64,000 bases of DNA from Gracilaria vermiculophylla (lineage: Eukaryota; Rhodophyta; Florideophyceae; Gracilariales; Gracilariaceae). Below, piece by piece: positions 35,658 to 45,775 of this stretch (positions are counted from its first letter, which is position 1; the number at the start of each line of letters is the position of its first letter). Location: the NCBI GenBank assembly GCA_019155205.2, contig JAHNZQ020000092.1, positions 1,112,207 to 1,176,206 on the forward strand, written 5' to 3'. The position numbers were made by a program, and so were the translations under genes. A model generated the notes under the pieces. That model ran no database searches and was not told the origin of the DNA. It was given only the letters and a program-made list of their open reading frames with translations.

Positions 35658-36173
35658 CTTCCGTTAGGAGTTTTTGTTGACTCCAAAGGCGCGTATTCCT
35701 AAAGGTGGTCTCCGGTATCCGCTGTCGCGAGCCGGGGGAATTCTTAAAGGGGATCCGCAAACACCAAGCGGAGGGGGACGTTCACTGGGCGGACAATGCT
35801 CCTACAGGCGCTGCTATGATGCGACCTGGGGATCGGCGGCTAAGAAACCTGCGTTGATCGACGAGAGACTCCAACCGGAAAAGTTGAAGAAAACTCAAGG
35901 GTGCTTGTATTTACTTCCCCAGAGGTGGAGCTCAACCGGCAGATTAAGTATCAAGCCTGGAGCCCGCCTCAGCAGGTCTCGCTACTGTACAAATTACCTG
36001 CATAAATAATCTAAAATAAATAATAATTGTACCGTGCCTCAAGGATACTGTAGCGCACGTGGGCGGGTTTATGCACCACGTGGCCCAGCTAATAAAATAC
36101 GAGCCCTCCTCCTTAGGAATATTATACCATAAGGCCAAATAACTATTTTTTCCTTAGGAGCCACTGTACTGCA
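35617..36173 (-). repeat. Chromovirus 5' LTR
   Basis: 557 bp with TG...CA ends on the minus strand. It contains a small hairpin (GGAGT, 8-nt loop, ACTCC near 35668-35685) that is also present in the solo LTR. Confidence 0.92.
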
Positions 36174-36178
36174 TTTCC

Positions 36179-37600
36179 TTAGAAATATACCATGTCCATT
36201 TTTCCATGTTTTGAAATACCAGCACATATTATTACAGATTAGCCTCTAAAGTGTTTTTTCTTAAATTAAGAGTGTCATGGTATCATGTCGTGTTTTTAAA
36301 AACTATGGCTATGAGGACCATCCATGTTGAAAGTTTATTCGTTAAAAAATTATAGTGCCTCATAGGTTCTTTTATTACGTTTTGTTCGCATACCACGTTA
36401 TGTTTTATATATATATATATATTGGTCATTTTAAACTACTATTTAATTCGTTTAGTGTACTGGAACATCGTTCATTTATTTATTACACCACGTACTGTGG
36501 CTAATTATACATTTCGATTCACTTACGTGGCCTTTATTTGCAGGAAAAGTTTTTTCGACACAACGTTCATTTACTTCTTCGTTTATCTGCAGAACTAAGG
36601 AATTGTGGACCCTTTGAATAAATTTATATTCCACTTTTTGCTTGATATTTCAAAAAAAGAAGAAGTGTGAGCAAATCACGGTTCAATTGTAGGCCAAATT
36701 TAGCATAAGACTTTTTTGTTGCTTTACATGGTAACGTATAAAGCTGTTTAGAGCGCGAAAGAGGCGAGTCTCGAGCCATATTGATGGCAGTTAGAGGTGG
36801 AATATTATGTTTTTGAAACGACTTTTACTTATATGTTATACATAAGCTAACTGCATTGCTCCTTGACATATTTTTAAAGCGTTATATGAATTTCCAAACG
36901 CAATGTATGTTAGATTTTAGCGCTAGTTTAGTAGAAAAAACATTTTAGGTTCAAGAGGGGTATCGCTTTCTACGGTTTTTTTTTATTGCGCATGTTAGCG
37001 AAGTGATTTTTCTTCTTTTTTTCTTCAGAAGTAGATAATATCGTACAGTAATCTCAAATACGATACTTCGCGCACTATGTCATGAAGTTAATCCAATGTT
37101 TATCGGTTGTCGGAATTGTATTGGAATTTAAGTTGCGTGTTGACAAATTTTGGGTTGAAATTGAATCGGTTAAAGATACTCTCTTGTATTTTTTGTGAGT
37201 ATGGATGTTCATGGTACCTGAAAATCGTTTGATGCAGTGATGCATTCCTAGGGATAAGTGCGTTGTGTCTTCTTTGGAAGTAATGAGAGGATATGCGCAG
37301 GAGAATATCTCGAAAATTCAAATCTCTGGCTTCTTCGAGCGTAGTGTACGAGCGTGAGTTTGTGTAATATCTAATCGGAGTGGTGTTCAAGTAATTTTTT
37401 GTTTTCAAGCAATGTAGGGCTTGGGTTGGATCGCAAGTAGCGGGAACGAGAAGAGGCTGTTTCAGGCATTACGGAGAGACGAGAACGAGGACGTAAGGCA
37501 ACCCATGCGAGAAACGAAATGCACCAGCTGGCGATCGGGCCGCACTTGGTGCGCCGTGATTTGCCGAAGGGGATGTGGCGTGGCATGAAAGCGACAGGGG
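36179..37600. other. AT-rich flank, no gene
   Basis: A TA-dinucleotide run at about 36403-36421 is the only feature. A 102-codon minus-strand frame at 37100-37408 is rich in Asn, Tyr and Arg and has no motif. Base composition jumps sharply to GC-rich at about 37600, the edge of the gene island. Confidence 0.5.
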
Positions 37601-37899
37601 TCATGTCACGTGGACGACGTTATGCACGCGTGCGACGTGGGGGTGTGTGCCCAGGGGGCGGAGTCTGTAGGCGCAACGAGTGGGGCGGGCGCGGCGGGCG
37701 CGGCGGGCGCGTTGCGGCGGACGAGCCAGGCACACGTCATGCACTCATCCAGCGCGCGTGACGCGCCCACATTCCTGACGTGGCAGCGCGTGCCGCGCAC
37801 GGAGCACGCGCGGCGGTGGCGCCGAACGCAACATAGCGCGACGCACAACGAGCGACGGTGGCATACGCGGCGCGTCCGCACAGAGCCGGACAGTCTGTC

Positions 37900-37922
37900 G
37901 CGCCGCGCGCGCGCGCGCGCGC
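37900..37922 (+). repeat. CG dinucleotide run
   Basis: An alternating CG tract of about 20 bp (after CGCCGCGCGCG) lies 140 bp before the first island gene. It ends in GCATTTAAGC, a possible TATA-like element. Confidence 0.6.
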
Positions 37923-38057
37923 ATTTAAGCCGCGCGCCACTGCGTCGCGCGTCGCAGTGCGCTCCGCCCCCCTCCCCGCTCCGCTTGTTCGTGCGCTCGC
38001 TCACCCGTTACGGCCGGCCCCCCCCCCGCACCCCACACCCGCCCACTCGTAGCAGCC

Positions 38058-38723
38058 ATGAACTCGCTCAGCGGCGCTAAGCGTGCCCGCTCCGATGGTG
38101 AGGTCATCTCCGTGTGTGCCCGCTCGCCCTTCGCGTCGCCCGCTCCGCACCTGCATCGCGTGCACAAGCGCGCGCGACGTCTGTCCGACCCGCGCGCCTC
38201 CGACCTGCTCGCGCTGCTGCGCTCCGACCGTGACGCTCAGCGCCGCTTCCCCGCGCGCGCCGCCTTCCTCGCCTCGCTCAACGCCCCCGACGCGCTCGTG
38301 CTCGGCATGCTGCCTGCGCTGGGCGGCGACACCGCCGCCCTGCTTAGCATCATCGACCTTAACTCGTTCCAACACAACATCCTAGCGCTCATGAACGACT
38401 ACGCCCGCCGCGGCGTGAGCATGACCACGCTCAACATCCGCGGACACTCCTTTTGCCCCGCCGACAAGCACATGGTGCTTACCAGCTTCGCCTCCGCCTA
38501 CGGCCACCACCGCGTGGCGTGCGCGCTGCTGCAGTACGTGGCGCACACGTTGTTTCGCTCCCACCGCACCATGTCCATCAACATGCTCAGCGGCGGCGGT
38601 GTGCGCGACGTGCTCATCGCCGAGTGGTGCAACATGTACAACCTCAAGACGCGCCGCACCCCGCCGCAGCTCATCTTCGTTCACTGCGACGCGCGAGTGT
38701 TCCTACTGCCCGTCGTGGTGTGA
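38058..38723 (+). CDS. Unrecognised 221-residue protein
   Basis: A GC-rich open frame with the codon use of the neighbouring genes, starting 30 nt after a ten-base C-run. The first 45 residues are basic and probably disordered (AKRARSD and HKRARRLSD could be nuclear signals). The rest looks folded and helical, with an LLSIIDLNSFQHNILALMN-like helix, a hydrophobic stretch around the ALLQYVAHTLF segment and a conserved-looking C-terminus ending FLLPVVV. No catalytic motif is visible and I do not recognise the family. It converges with TAF13, with 219 bp between stops. No sign of decay, so it is probably a real gene, possibly lineage-specific. Confidence 0.65.
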   Translation: MNSLSGAKRARSDGEVISVCARSPFASPAPHLHRVHKRARRLSDPRASDLLALLRSDRDAQRRFPARAAFLASLNAPDALVLGMLPALGGDTAALLSIIDLNSFQHNILALMNDYARRGVSMTTLNIRGHSFCPADKHMVLTSFASAYGHHRVACALLQYVAHTLFRSHRTMSINMLSGGGVRDVLIAEWCNMYNLKTRRTPPQLIFVHCDARVFLLPVVV

Positions 38724-38942
38724 GGCCACTCGTCGTCACGCCCGAGCCGCGCCCATTAAACATCGCCCACGCCCTTATTTTTTACTGTTTTTCACTATTT
38801 TTTCCTCTTTCCGTCCTGCCGCCGCCAAACATACAAGCGCTCACGCGCTCCCGCGCTCCCGCGTTCGCTCGCTTTGAGGCATCCTTCGACACGCAGCGCG
38901 TCACCACACGAGACGCGCTCGTCACCATGGCACCGCCGCCGC

Positions 38943-39469
38943 CTAACCGCCGCCGCTCTTGGAAACCTCCTCCGTGTTGAGCGCCGTCGCCTTCTTGATC
39001 TCCGCCTTCATCTCCAGCAGGTACCGCACGCGGTTGAGCCGTCGCGTGTCGCGCCGGATCACGTACATGAGGTCCATCAGGTCGGCACGCTCGCGCTTGT
39101 TGCACAGCGCCACCTCCGTGCTCTGCTCCGCGCGTGCACCACGCCACCAGCCGCTCGTCAGACACGGGCCAGCAAACGCATCCGGCAACACTAAGCGCCC
39201 CTCACACGTACCTTGGCGTTGAGTGCCGTCATGTACTCGAGCACAATCTCCTCCATGAGCTTGACCGACTCGGGGCGCGGCGTCTGGCTGTCGCCGAACC
39301 CGCTCATCATCTGCCGCACTGCAGTGCCCCGCCGTCAGCGTTCCTGGCGCCCCAGCGCTCGCGCGCGTCAACGCATCGCACCCAACTTACATTCGGACGA
39401 GAAGATGCGCGGCAGCGCCAGCTGACGATTTGTTTGTTCGTCGCCGCTCGACTGTGTCGGCGGCGTCAT
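38943..39469 (-). CDS. TAF13: TFIID subunit TAF13, three exons
   Basis: TAF13 pairs through its histone fold with TAF11 inside TFIID and helps in TATA-binding-protein loading in the nucleus. I built it from exons 39391-39469, 39212-39318 and 38943-39122, giving 121 residues, close to the usual 120-130. Introns have GTAAGT/CAG and GTACGT/CAG ends and lie in phases 1 and 0. Exon 1 ends FSSE, exon 2 reads LRQMMSGFGDSQ..PESV, and exon 3 has the LMDLMYVIRRDTRRLNRV block, which together follow the TFIID-18kDa fold without a gap. The start is the ATG at 39469. It shares a 377-bp divergent promoter with the clamp-loader gene. It is the only gene here with two clear introns. Confidence 0.92.
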
Positions 39470-39626
39470 TGCTCTCCGCGCGCTCGGCCGCGTTGGGAGG
39501 GGAGCGCCGGCCGCTTTCCGTCGATGCTGCGCGCACGCGCTAATTTCACATACGTCGCCCCGCGCGCCCTCGCGCCTTCCTGCTTTCTGCAGCTTCCAGC
39601 TGTGCGCATCCGCCGCCAACAACTCC

Positions 39627-39667
39627 CATTACAGCTCATTACAGTACACATTACAGACCCATTACAG
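39627..39667 (+). promoter_or_regulatory. Four CATTACAG motifs, helically spaced
   Basis: CATTACAG occurs at 39627, 39637, 39649 and 39660 in the divergent promoter between TAF13 and the clamp-loader gene. The spacing of 10, 12 and 11 bp puts all four on about the same face of the helix, as expected of a binding-site cluster. I do not know the factor. Confidence 0.5.
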
Positions 39668-39846
39668 CCGCCTTCTTTTGTATCGCTCCGCTGCGGCTTC
39701 GTTTCGCGCCAAAACCAACCGGAACGGCGCCACCGCCTTCGACGTGCTCCGCCCTTTGAGATGCGCCGCCCTATCGCGTACCCCGCCCTCAAGCGCACTA
39801 GGGGCGGCCGTCTCCTGCATGCGCCCGCCGCTGCGCCGTCGTCCGC

Positions 39847-42561
39847 ATGGCGCCCAAGCACGCGCTTGCCGCCGCTTCCAAGCCCACCAAGCGCCGACGC
39901 CGCCAGGCCTCCGTCCGCTCCTTCTTCGCCGCCTACCAAAAGAACTCCGTGCCGCCGGAGCCCTGTCCATCTTCGCCGCCGCCCCGCGCACCGCCATCAC
40001 ACCCCGTTTCCATCCCTTCCCCTCCACCGCTGTCGCCCTCGCGCTCCCCGTCCATTTCGCTTGCGCTCACCTCCGTGAGCTTGCAATGCCGCATCAATGT
40101 CCCTCCAACACATTCACCCTCTGAGCTCCTCATTCAACAACCCTGCGCCTGCGTTGTCGACGTCCCGCCCATTGCTGCCCCCTGCGCTCCACCCCGCACC
40201 TCGCTCCGCGCGTCCATGCGCTTGAGGAGCGCCACACGCTCTTCCGCCCCAGTCTCTTGCCCAACACCTCAGCACCCAATTGAAATCGACTCTGACTCCG
40301 ATGCCAACGCGTCGTCAACGCTTCTCCCAAAGACTCTCCCGCCTCCAACTTCTCCTCCCACGTTAGAGTCGGACCATGACTCAGAGCAACCCATCAGTCG
40401 TCTGTCGCGCCGCGTCAAAAGAGCGTTGCCCAAACGTCCGAAAAGCGCCCCTTCCTCCTCTTCCGCGTGCTCTGCCGAGCACCCAATCTTCGCCCGCCGC
40501 AAATCGCTCTCAGCACCTTCTGCTCACTGTGACACCGATAATGGCGAAACGCGGCCGCAACTGCCCGTGCTCCCGCCGCGCAATGCCGAACCGCCCGCGA
40601 AGAAGAAACTCCACCCGTTCTTCGCTGCTACCGTCGCCGCTGTTTCTTCAGCAAAAGAGCGCTCCAAGCTTACAAAGCCACCGCCTCCCTGTTCGGATGC
40701 CTGGACTTTTCGTTCCTCGACCATTCACGTCAATGCTGTGCTGCCACGGCACCCATGGCACCCCAAGCCTCAGCTGCACGTCCACATTCCGGATGCGCAA
40801 GAGCATCCTGCCGCCCGTGACTCGCCTCAACTCCAGTCACCCCATGTCTGCCAGCAGCATATGCCCGCTAAATACTTGCTACCTCGCGAAGCGCTACCAG
40901 AATCTTTATCGCCGTTTCCGGTTGTGCATCATGCCTCCACGAATACCAACCTGTGGGCTGAGTTTTACAAAAAGGACAGTCGAATTGATGTCATCAACGG
41001 GTCCGCTATCAAGCAACTCGTCGACTGGCTCCGACAGTGGTACGACCTGCCAGACGCATCCAACATAGACTCCGATGTTGAGTCGGACGACAGCTATTTC
41101 ATGCACGAGAAGGTTGAAAAGGAACGCGTCGCGGTTATAACGGGCTTTACAGGGTGCGGCAAATCCACAGTGATCGCCACAGCCGCTCGTCATGTTGGGC
41201 TTTCCGTTCTCGAGATCAACGCTTCCACGTGCCGCACTGGGAAAAGAATTCGTGAAATCATTGGCGATGCGTTAAACACTCATCGTGTAACGCACGCCCA
41301 ATTGAAGTTCTCGTCCTCCAAGAAAGCCGATTGCAACGAACAAAGCAAGTCTAAAACAAGGACTCTCATCGTCTTTGAGGACGTTGATGAACTGCAGGAG
41401 GACGAGAAAGGGTTTTGGCCTGCGTTTCAGAAGCTCGTCGCGGCTGGCGACTGCCGTCGTCCAATCGTGTGCACAGCCACCACGTTTAGTTCTCAAATGC
41501 GCCATATTTTCGTTGAGGAGAAGCGCCCTTTTGAAGCCGACATGGAACGTCTGTTTGTCGACGCCAAAGTAGAACAGGCGCTCAATTCGCCACCTTTGCC
41601 GTACAAGCACATATGCTTTACGAAAAGAACCGAACGCCAGTCCATGGCAGTGTTATCGCGCGTGAGTGGTTCTGAGGCAGTGAAGAGTATTATCGACATT
41701 AAAGAGTGTTTGGCACTCTTGTGTCGAGGCGATACTAGAAGAGCGATAAACCTCTTGCAGTTTTGGGGGTCGGCCGGGTTGATTATTGCGGAACATGAAC
41801 AGGAAGAGTCATCAAGTGATAAGAAGCTGTCTGAGCGTCTTCTTCGGGTCCAAGAGCGAATTGGGTCAGGTATTGTCCAAGCGATGTTGAAGGATTTCGC
41901 CACCTCCATTTTTCATGCCGGGTCTCGTAACTACCGGACTTTCATGAACGAACAGACGTCACGGAAAGCAACAAAATCAGATCAGCCATCAAGCTCTGAT
42001 GGCCAAATTTGTTCTGTGCTCCAGACGTGGAGTGAATCTCTTGATATTTTCAGCTCCGCGGACTTGCTTCGGGGCCAAGTAGCAAGAGAAAAACACAGCA
42101 GAAACAATTCCTTGACATGTTGCACAGAAGAGGTTTGCATGCACTCAGACCTAGAAAGCCTTTCTGATGAAGCTAACGAACTGGACCTCGCTGCCACTCA
42201 TTTTTCTGGAAAATATTTGTCGTTCACGGACGGTTCGCAGCAGTTGCGAGATATTTGTCGGGAGGCAACGCAATCCCTACAGACATTGAGGCATACAGCT
42301 CCGCAGTCTACACCGTATTCTCGTAGATCGATTCTATCCGAGTACATGCCCGCACTCAGGACAATGGCCGTAGAGCACGAAAGCAAGCAGCAGTCAGATA
42401 CGGGAACGCGAGGCGGGGAGCGGTACCGCCGACGAACCCGGTCGCGATCTAAGAAGGGCGGGCTTTCTGCTCTGGACCTTGATCCTGAAACAATATCGAC
42501 TCTGAGGAAAACGTCGATACGAAAACAAGAGTCAAAAACACAAATTAAACTCTTCCGATAG
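39847..42561 (+). CDS. ATAD5/Elg1-like PCNA-unloading clamp-loader subunit
   Basis: 904 residues, single exon. Family members form an RFC-like complex with RFC2-5 that removes PCNA from replicated DNA. Visible: a PIP box (residues 20-27, QASVRSFF) right after a basic run; a long disordered, Ser/Pro-rich N-terminus; an RFC-type entry motif near residues 360-400 (WAEFYKKD then KQLVDWLRQWY); Walker A GFTGCGKS at 433-440; Walker B LIVFEDVDE at 507-515, of the acidic form found in ATAD5 rather than RFC1; and a sensor-type ICTAT-like strand after it. No BRCT domain is seen, which disfavours RFC1. The C-terminus is basic (RRRTRSRSKKGG). It converges with HIRA, 74 bp between stops. Rad17 or RFC1 remain alternatives. 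Confidence 0.75.
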   Translation: MAPKHALAAASKPTKRRRRQASVRSFFAAYQKNSVPPEPCPSSPPPRAPPSHPVSIPSPPPLSPSRSPSISLALTSVSLQCRINVPPTHSPSELLIQQPCACVVDVPPIAAPCAPPRTSLRASMRLRSATRSSAPVSCPTPQHPIEIDSDSDANASSTLLPKTLPPPTSPPTLESDHDSEQPISRLSRRVKRALPKRPKSAPSSSSACSAEHPIFARRKSLSAPSAHCDTDNGETRPQLPVLPPRNAEPPAKKKLHPFFAATVAAVSSAKERSKLTKPPPPCSDAWTFRSSTIHVNAVLPRHPWHPKPQLHVHIPDAQEHPAARDSPQLQSPHVCQQHMPAKYLLPREALPESLSPFPVVHHASTNTNLWAEFYKKDSRIDVINGSAIKQLVDWLRQWYDLPDASNIDSDVESDDSYFMHEKVEKERVAVITGFTGCGKSTVIATAARHVGLSVLEINASTCRTGKRIREIIGDALNTHRVTHAQLKFSSSKKADCNEQSKSKTRTLIVFEDVDELQEDEKGFWPAFQKLVAAGDCRRPIVCTATTFSSQMRHIFVEEKRPFEADMERLFVDAKVEQALNSPPLPYKHICFTKRTERQSMAVLSRVSGSEAVKSIIDIKECLALLCRGDTRRAINLLQFWGSAGLIIAEHEQEESSSDKKLSERLLRVQERIGSGIVQAMLKDFATSIFHAGSRNYRTFMNEQTSRKATKSDQPSSSDGQICSVLQTWSESLDIFSSADLLRGQVAREKHSRNNSLTCCTEEVCMHSDLESLSDEANELDLAATHFSGKYLSFTDGSQQLRDICREATQSLQTLRHTAPQSTPYSRRSILSEYMPALRTMAVEHESKQQSDTGTRGGERYRRRTRSRSKKGGLSALDLDPETISTLRKTSIRKQESKTQIKLFR

Positions 42562-42635
42562 CACACGGAGAGTAACCTGCGTGTGGGAAGTCTGTTCCAA
42601 GTTTATGCCAATTTGTTTGATGATAGTTAGCTGTA

Positions 42636-45600
42636 TTATGTTTTAGTTGTATGAATTTCGGCTCGTTTTTCGACCTCCGCGAGGCATTCCGTGTATTCGG
42701 CAACAAATCTTTGCATCTGCCTGTTCATGGATACAACTGGGAGTATGGATTGCCTCAAAAGCTTTCGGCCGCTCATTCCGAGCACTTGCAAGTCAGTTCC
42801 TGGTTGTTTGCTGTTGAGAAGCATGTCACAAATTTCACGAAGGCGCATAATGCAGTTTTCAACGTCATCGCTTACTGCTGCTGCAACTCTGGACGCATAG
42901 TTTGTTAAGTAATATCTATAATCACGCGCCGAGCCCAGTACAATAGCAGATTCCATAAGCGATTCCAAATGCGCAAGAGACTCCACGGCCGCTCGTCGGA
43001 GGTCCCCCATTCCTGATAGAGATGGTATAGGACGATTATCTAATCCTTTGGCTGATTGCAAAGACCGAAGAATGCCAGCACCTCCCGGTGAAGAACCTAT
43101 TCGAGTGTAGTCCGAGTTGGGTGCTTTGTCATCAGCGACACGCAGCCATGAGCTAAAGTCCCGCGAGTATACGAACACGTCGCCGTCCGATAAGATGAGA
43201 ATGGGCTCCCCATGGATGGTCACTTTGCTCTGCGATATTTCCCTGTAGAACGCAGCCCGGCCCGTTGTGCTTCCTTGTCCTTCCTTCTCAAATGGACGAG
43301 CAATCAACGAAACGGCGCTCCTCGCGCACACCAGCTGTTTCTTCTTGACATCAAAAACGGAACAGAGCGCGCTTCGAGAAATGAGAACTACAAACCACTC
43401 TTCTACGGGCTCCTGTTGGACTTCCTTTTGGTCCGTACCTTCCGTTTCATGAGGAACAGCAATAGCTTCCAAGATGTAAGGTGCTGAGTCAAGTACAATA
43501 GGTGGAGTTAGTCTACGGCCAGACGAGGCCGAGTAAAAATAAAGTGAGGCATCAGCGGTTCCAACTGCAACAAATTTGTCTGCTATACCTGCTAAGGCTG
43601 TTACAGGAGAGGACTTTGGAAAGTAATCCCTCCAGTGACCCTTTCCTCCGCTGGAGCACGTGACCATAAAGCCGCCGCCATTCCCGTGATGCTCCCTCGA
43701 CTCGAGCATGACTGGGGGAACAGTTCTACTTATAATGCGACATCGCCCAGGACCATCGCTTTTTTCTGGGAGCAGCATCATACTGAGCCCCATAACGCTT
43801 GGCGCGTAAAGATGTGCTGCATGCGATATCGATTTTGCTCCCGGCGGTACAATGTGCTTTGAGGCGGCTATTTCGCCGTTGGCAAAAGGATACATACCAT
43901 TCTGTTGGTGGCCAGTGCTGGGTACTCGAGGTTCACCACGTAGAGAAGCTTCATGTGCGTTGGTTCGAGGGCGTTTCAGGGGGGGTGGAAGCGGAGCACT
44001 GGGGGTTGATATAGGGGCGTCAGAAAACACTGATGAAGAGGAGGTAGGAAGCGGTGGCTTGGACGCTGATGCAGGAGCTGTGCCATCCGCTGAGACCGGT
44101 CGCGGGGTAATGCGCCGCTTGCCGCCTTGTACTCTTGTCTCGGTCTGAGACGCGATAAAGTTAGGGTCAGCAGGGGGGGTGGGCTTCTTCTTGATTGCTT
44201 CTGCTGCAGCCTGTACAGGTGCCGGCAATTTATCGCTTGCGATGGGAAGCGGTGGTTTTGGTGAAGGGGAGTCGGTTCGTGTCACATGGTTTGCAATACT
44301 TTGAGGCCTTGGGGTAATGTTAGCCGAAGTAAGTTCCATGCGAAGCTGTGTCGGCGTTTCGGCAATCGGTTTTGCAGAGGCGTTGGTGCCAACACCGGCC
44401 CCAAACGCGCGCCATGTTTCAGTAAGAATGGAGCGCATTTCCGACTCGGAAACGACCTCACCCAGTTCCTGGGCCTCAAAGCGAAAATACATAGCGCTTC
44501 TATCGGTAGAGCAGGCAACAAGAGTGTAGCCATCCGTTCCCCAAGTGAGATCAATGACATCGCTGTCAAAAAGATGGGCTATTTCAAAGAATGGGGTGAC
44601 AGCTGAAGCCTTCCATATTGTGGCTCCGCAGTCTTTTGACCCCAACGCTAAACATGTATACGTCGGGGTTTGTTCGACTGTGGCGTTCGGACTTGTAGAT
44701 TGGGTATGCGGTGGTATATTTCCGGAAGGGTGTGTGGAAGACTTTGGGACAGTTTTTGTGGAAGCTTGGTCAGTGTTTGTTTGTAATTGTTGGTTATCAT
44801 CGTTTTGCTTTTCAGAAGCGGCGGCGATTTGCGCCGGGTGCGGTCGGTACAAGCGAGGCGAGAAGCGGGTGCTTATAACTGGCTCCCGGTGGCCCATAAA
44901 GCTTATGTGTTTGTCAAACGCAGAGTCTCTGGAAAACATAGGGGCGGTATGCACTGCGGCTCGTTTGCAGGCGTTGGTGCAAAGCAGTTGGGTGCCGCAA
45001 GGGGACCAACTGATTCTTAAGTAAAAGGCCATGGAGTTCTCGCGAAAGACGGCAGAGTCAAAGGGCTTGGAGATGACCTTTTCGGTCTTCCAGTCGGACG
45101 TACGCCATATTCGGACTGTCTTGTCATCGCTCTGAGACGCAATGTAGCGGCCGACCGGGTCCCAGGCAACGCCCTTGACGAGGCCAGTGTGACCGCGCAA
45201 GCAGACGATGGTGCGATGTGATCGCACATGCCAGATGTAGATGAGGTTATCTACGCTGGCCGAGGCGAGGCGCTCGCCGTCGGGGCTCCACGCAAGGTCA
45301 GTTACATCGCCAGAGTGGGCACGTAGCGGCTTGCGCACGCGCCAATTCTCGCGCTGGCCAAATGCGGCGGAGGCATGGGTGTCGAGCTCGTACAGAAGAA
45401 CGACGGTGTCGTCGGCGGCGGAGGCAAGCAGCGACCCGTCGGGGCTCCAGCGGACGCAGTTGACGGCGGAGGAGTGCGAGGAGAGGGTGGCGAGGAGGGC
45501 GCCTGGTGGGGGTTTATCGGACAGGGCGGCGGTGTCTATAGCGGGCTCTGTGGAGGAGCGCGTGGCGCGCTGGGCCAGAAAGGTGAGAGACCAGATCTTG

Positions 45601-45722
45601 ACGGCGCAGTCCTGGCCGGCGGACGCAAGGCGAGATCCGAATGGCTGGATGTCCACACTGAAGATGGAGACGGGGGCGCTGGGGCGGCCATGGCGAAGCC
45701 ATGCGGGAAAGAAGAGATGCAT
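42636..45722 (-). CDS. HIRA: Histone chaperone HIRA
   Basis: 1028 residues, single exon. HIRA deposits histone H3.3-H4 independently of replication, with ASF1 handing over the histones. The N-terminus begins like other HIRA proteins (SIFSVDIQPFGSRLASAGQD, residues 19-38) and carries about seven WD40 repeats to residue ~420, with a disordered insertion at ~305-350 between repeats. A B-domain-like motif, KRRITPRPVS at ~535-544, is the known ASF1-binding element. The C-terminal half, from about residue 640, matches the Hira domain. The start is the first Met, directly after a long C-rich 5' tract. It diverges from the type I membrane protein gene. Length is near the usual 1000 residues. No signs of damage. 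Confidence 0.93.
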   Translation of the reverse strand: MHLFFPAWLRHGRPSAPVSIFSVDIQPFGSRLASAGQDCAVKIWSLTFLAQRATRSSTEPAIDTAALSDKPPPGALLATLSSHSSAVNCVRWSPDGSLLASAADDTVVLLYELDTHASAAFGQRENWRVRKPLRAHSGDVTDLAWSPDGERLASASVDNLIYIWHVRSHRTIVCLRGHTGLVKGVAWDPVGRYIASQSDDKTVRIWRTSDWKTEKVISKPFDSAVFRENSMAFYLRISWSPCGTQLLCTNACKRAAVHTAPMFSRDSAFDKHISFMGHREPVISTRFSPRLYRPHPAQIAAASEKQNDDNQQLQTNTDQASTKTVPKSSTHPSGNIPPHTQSTSPNATVEQTPTYTCLALGSKDCGATIWKASAVTPFFEIAHLFDSDVIDLTWGTDGYTLVACSTDRSAMYFRFEAQELGEVVSESEMRSILTETWRAFGAGVGTNASAKPIAETPTQLRMELTSANITPRPQSIANHVTRTDSPSPKPPLPIASDKLPAPVQAAAEAIKKKPTPPADPNFIASQTETRVQGGKRRITPRPVSADGTAPASASKPPLPTSSSSVFSDAPISTPSAPLPPPLKRPRTNAHEASLRGEPRVPSTGHQQNGMYPFANGEIAASKHIVPPGAKSISHAAHLYAPSVMGLSMMLLPEKSDGPGRCRIISRTVPPVMLESREHHGNGGGFMVTCSSGGKGHWRDYFPKSSPVTALAGIADKFVAVGTADASLYFYSASSGRRLTPPIVLDSAPYILEAIAVPHETEGTDQKEVQQEPVEEWFVVLISRSALCSVFDVKKKQLVCARSAVSLIARPFEKEGQGSTTGRAAFYREISQSKVTIHGEPILILSDGDVFVYSRDFSSWLRVADDKAPNSDYTRIGSSPGGAGILRSLQSAKGLDNRPIPSLSGMGDLRRAAVESLAHLESLMESAIVLGSARDYRYYLTNYASRVAAAVSDDVENCIMRLREICDMLLNSKQPGTDLQVLGMSGRKLLRQSILPVVSMNRQMQRFVAEYTECLAEVEKRAEIHTTKT

Positions 45723-45725
45723 GAC

Positions 45726-45775
45726 GGGGGGGGGGGGGGGTAGGGGGGGGGGGGGAGAGGGGAAGGGGGGGGGGG
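45726..45775 (+). repeat. Poly-G tract over the HIRA leader
   Basis: Runs of 15, 13, 4 and 11 G separated by TA, AGA and AA. On the HIRA sense strand it is a C-rich leader ending 3 nt before ATG. It could form a G-quadruplex. Exact run lengths are doubtful in any assembly. Confidence 0.7.

Larger units (their letters stand above)
26700..36173 (-). mobile_element. Complete Ty3/gypsy chromovirus, inactive
   Basis: 9474 bp on the minus strand. LTRs at 35617-36173 (5') and 26700-27243 (3') are TG...CA type with matching short inverted ends, and the target duplication TTTCC occurs at 26695-26699 and 36174-36178. Order in element sense: gag, protease, RT, RNase H, integrase, chromodomain, then about 1.9 kb that carries an antisense open frame, polypurine tract and 3' LTR. 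Coding parts are interrupted by stops and frameshifts, and catalytic residues of RT and integrase are changed. A second copy starts at 61452, fragments lie at 16812 and 59050, and a solo LTR is at 25785. Confidence 0.95.
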
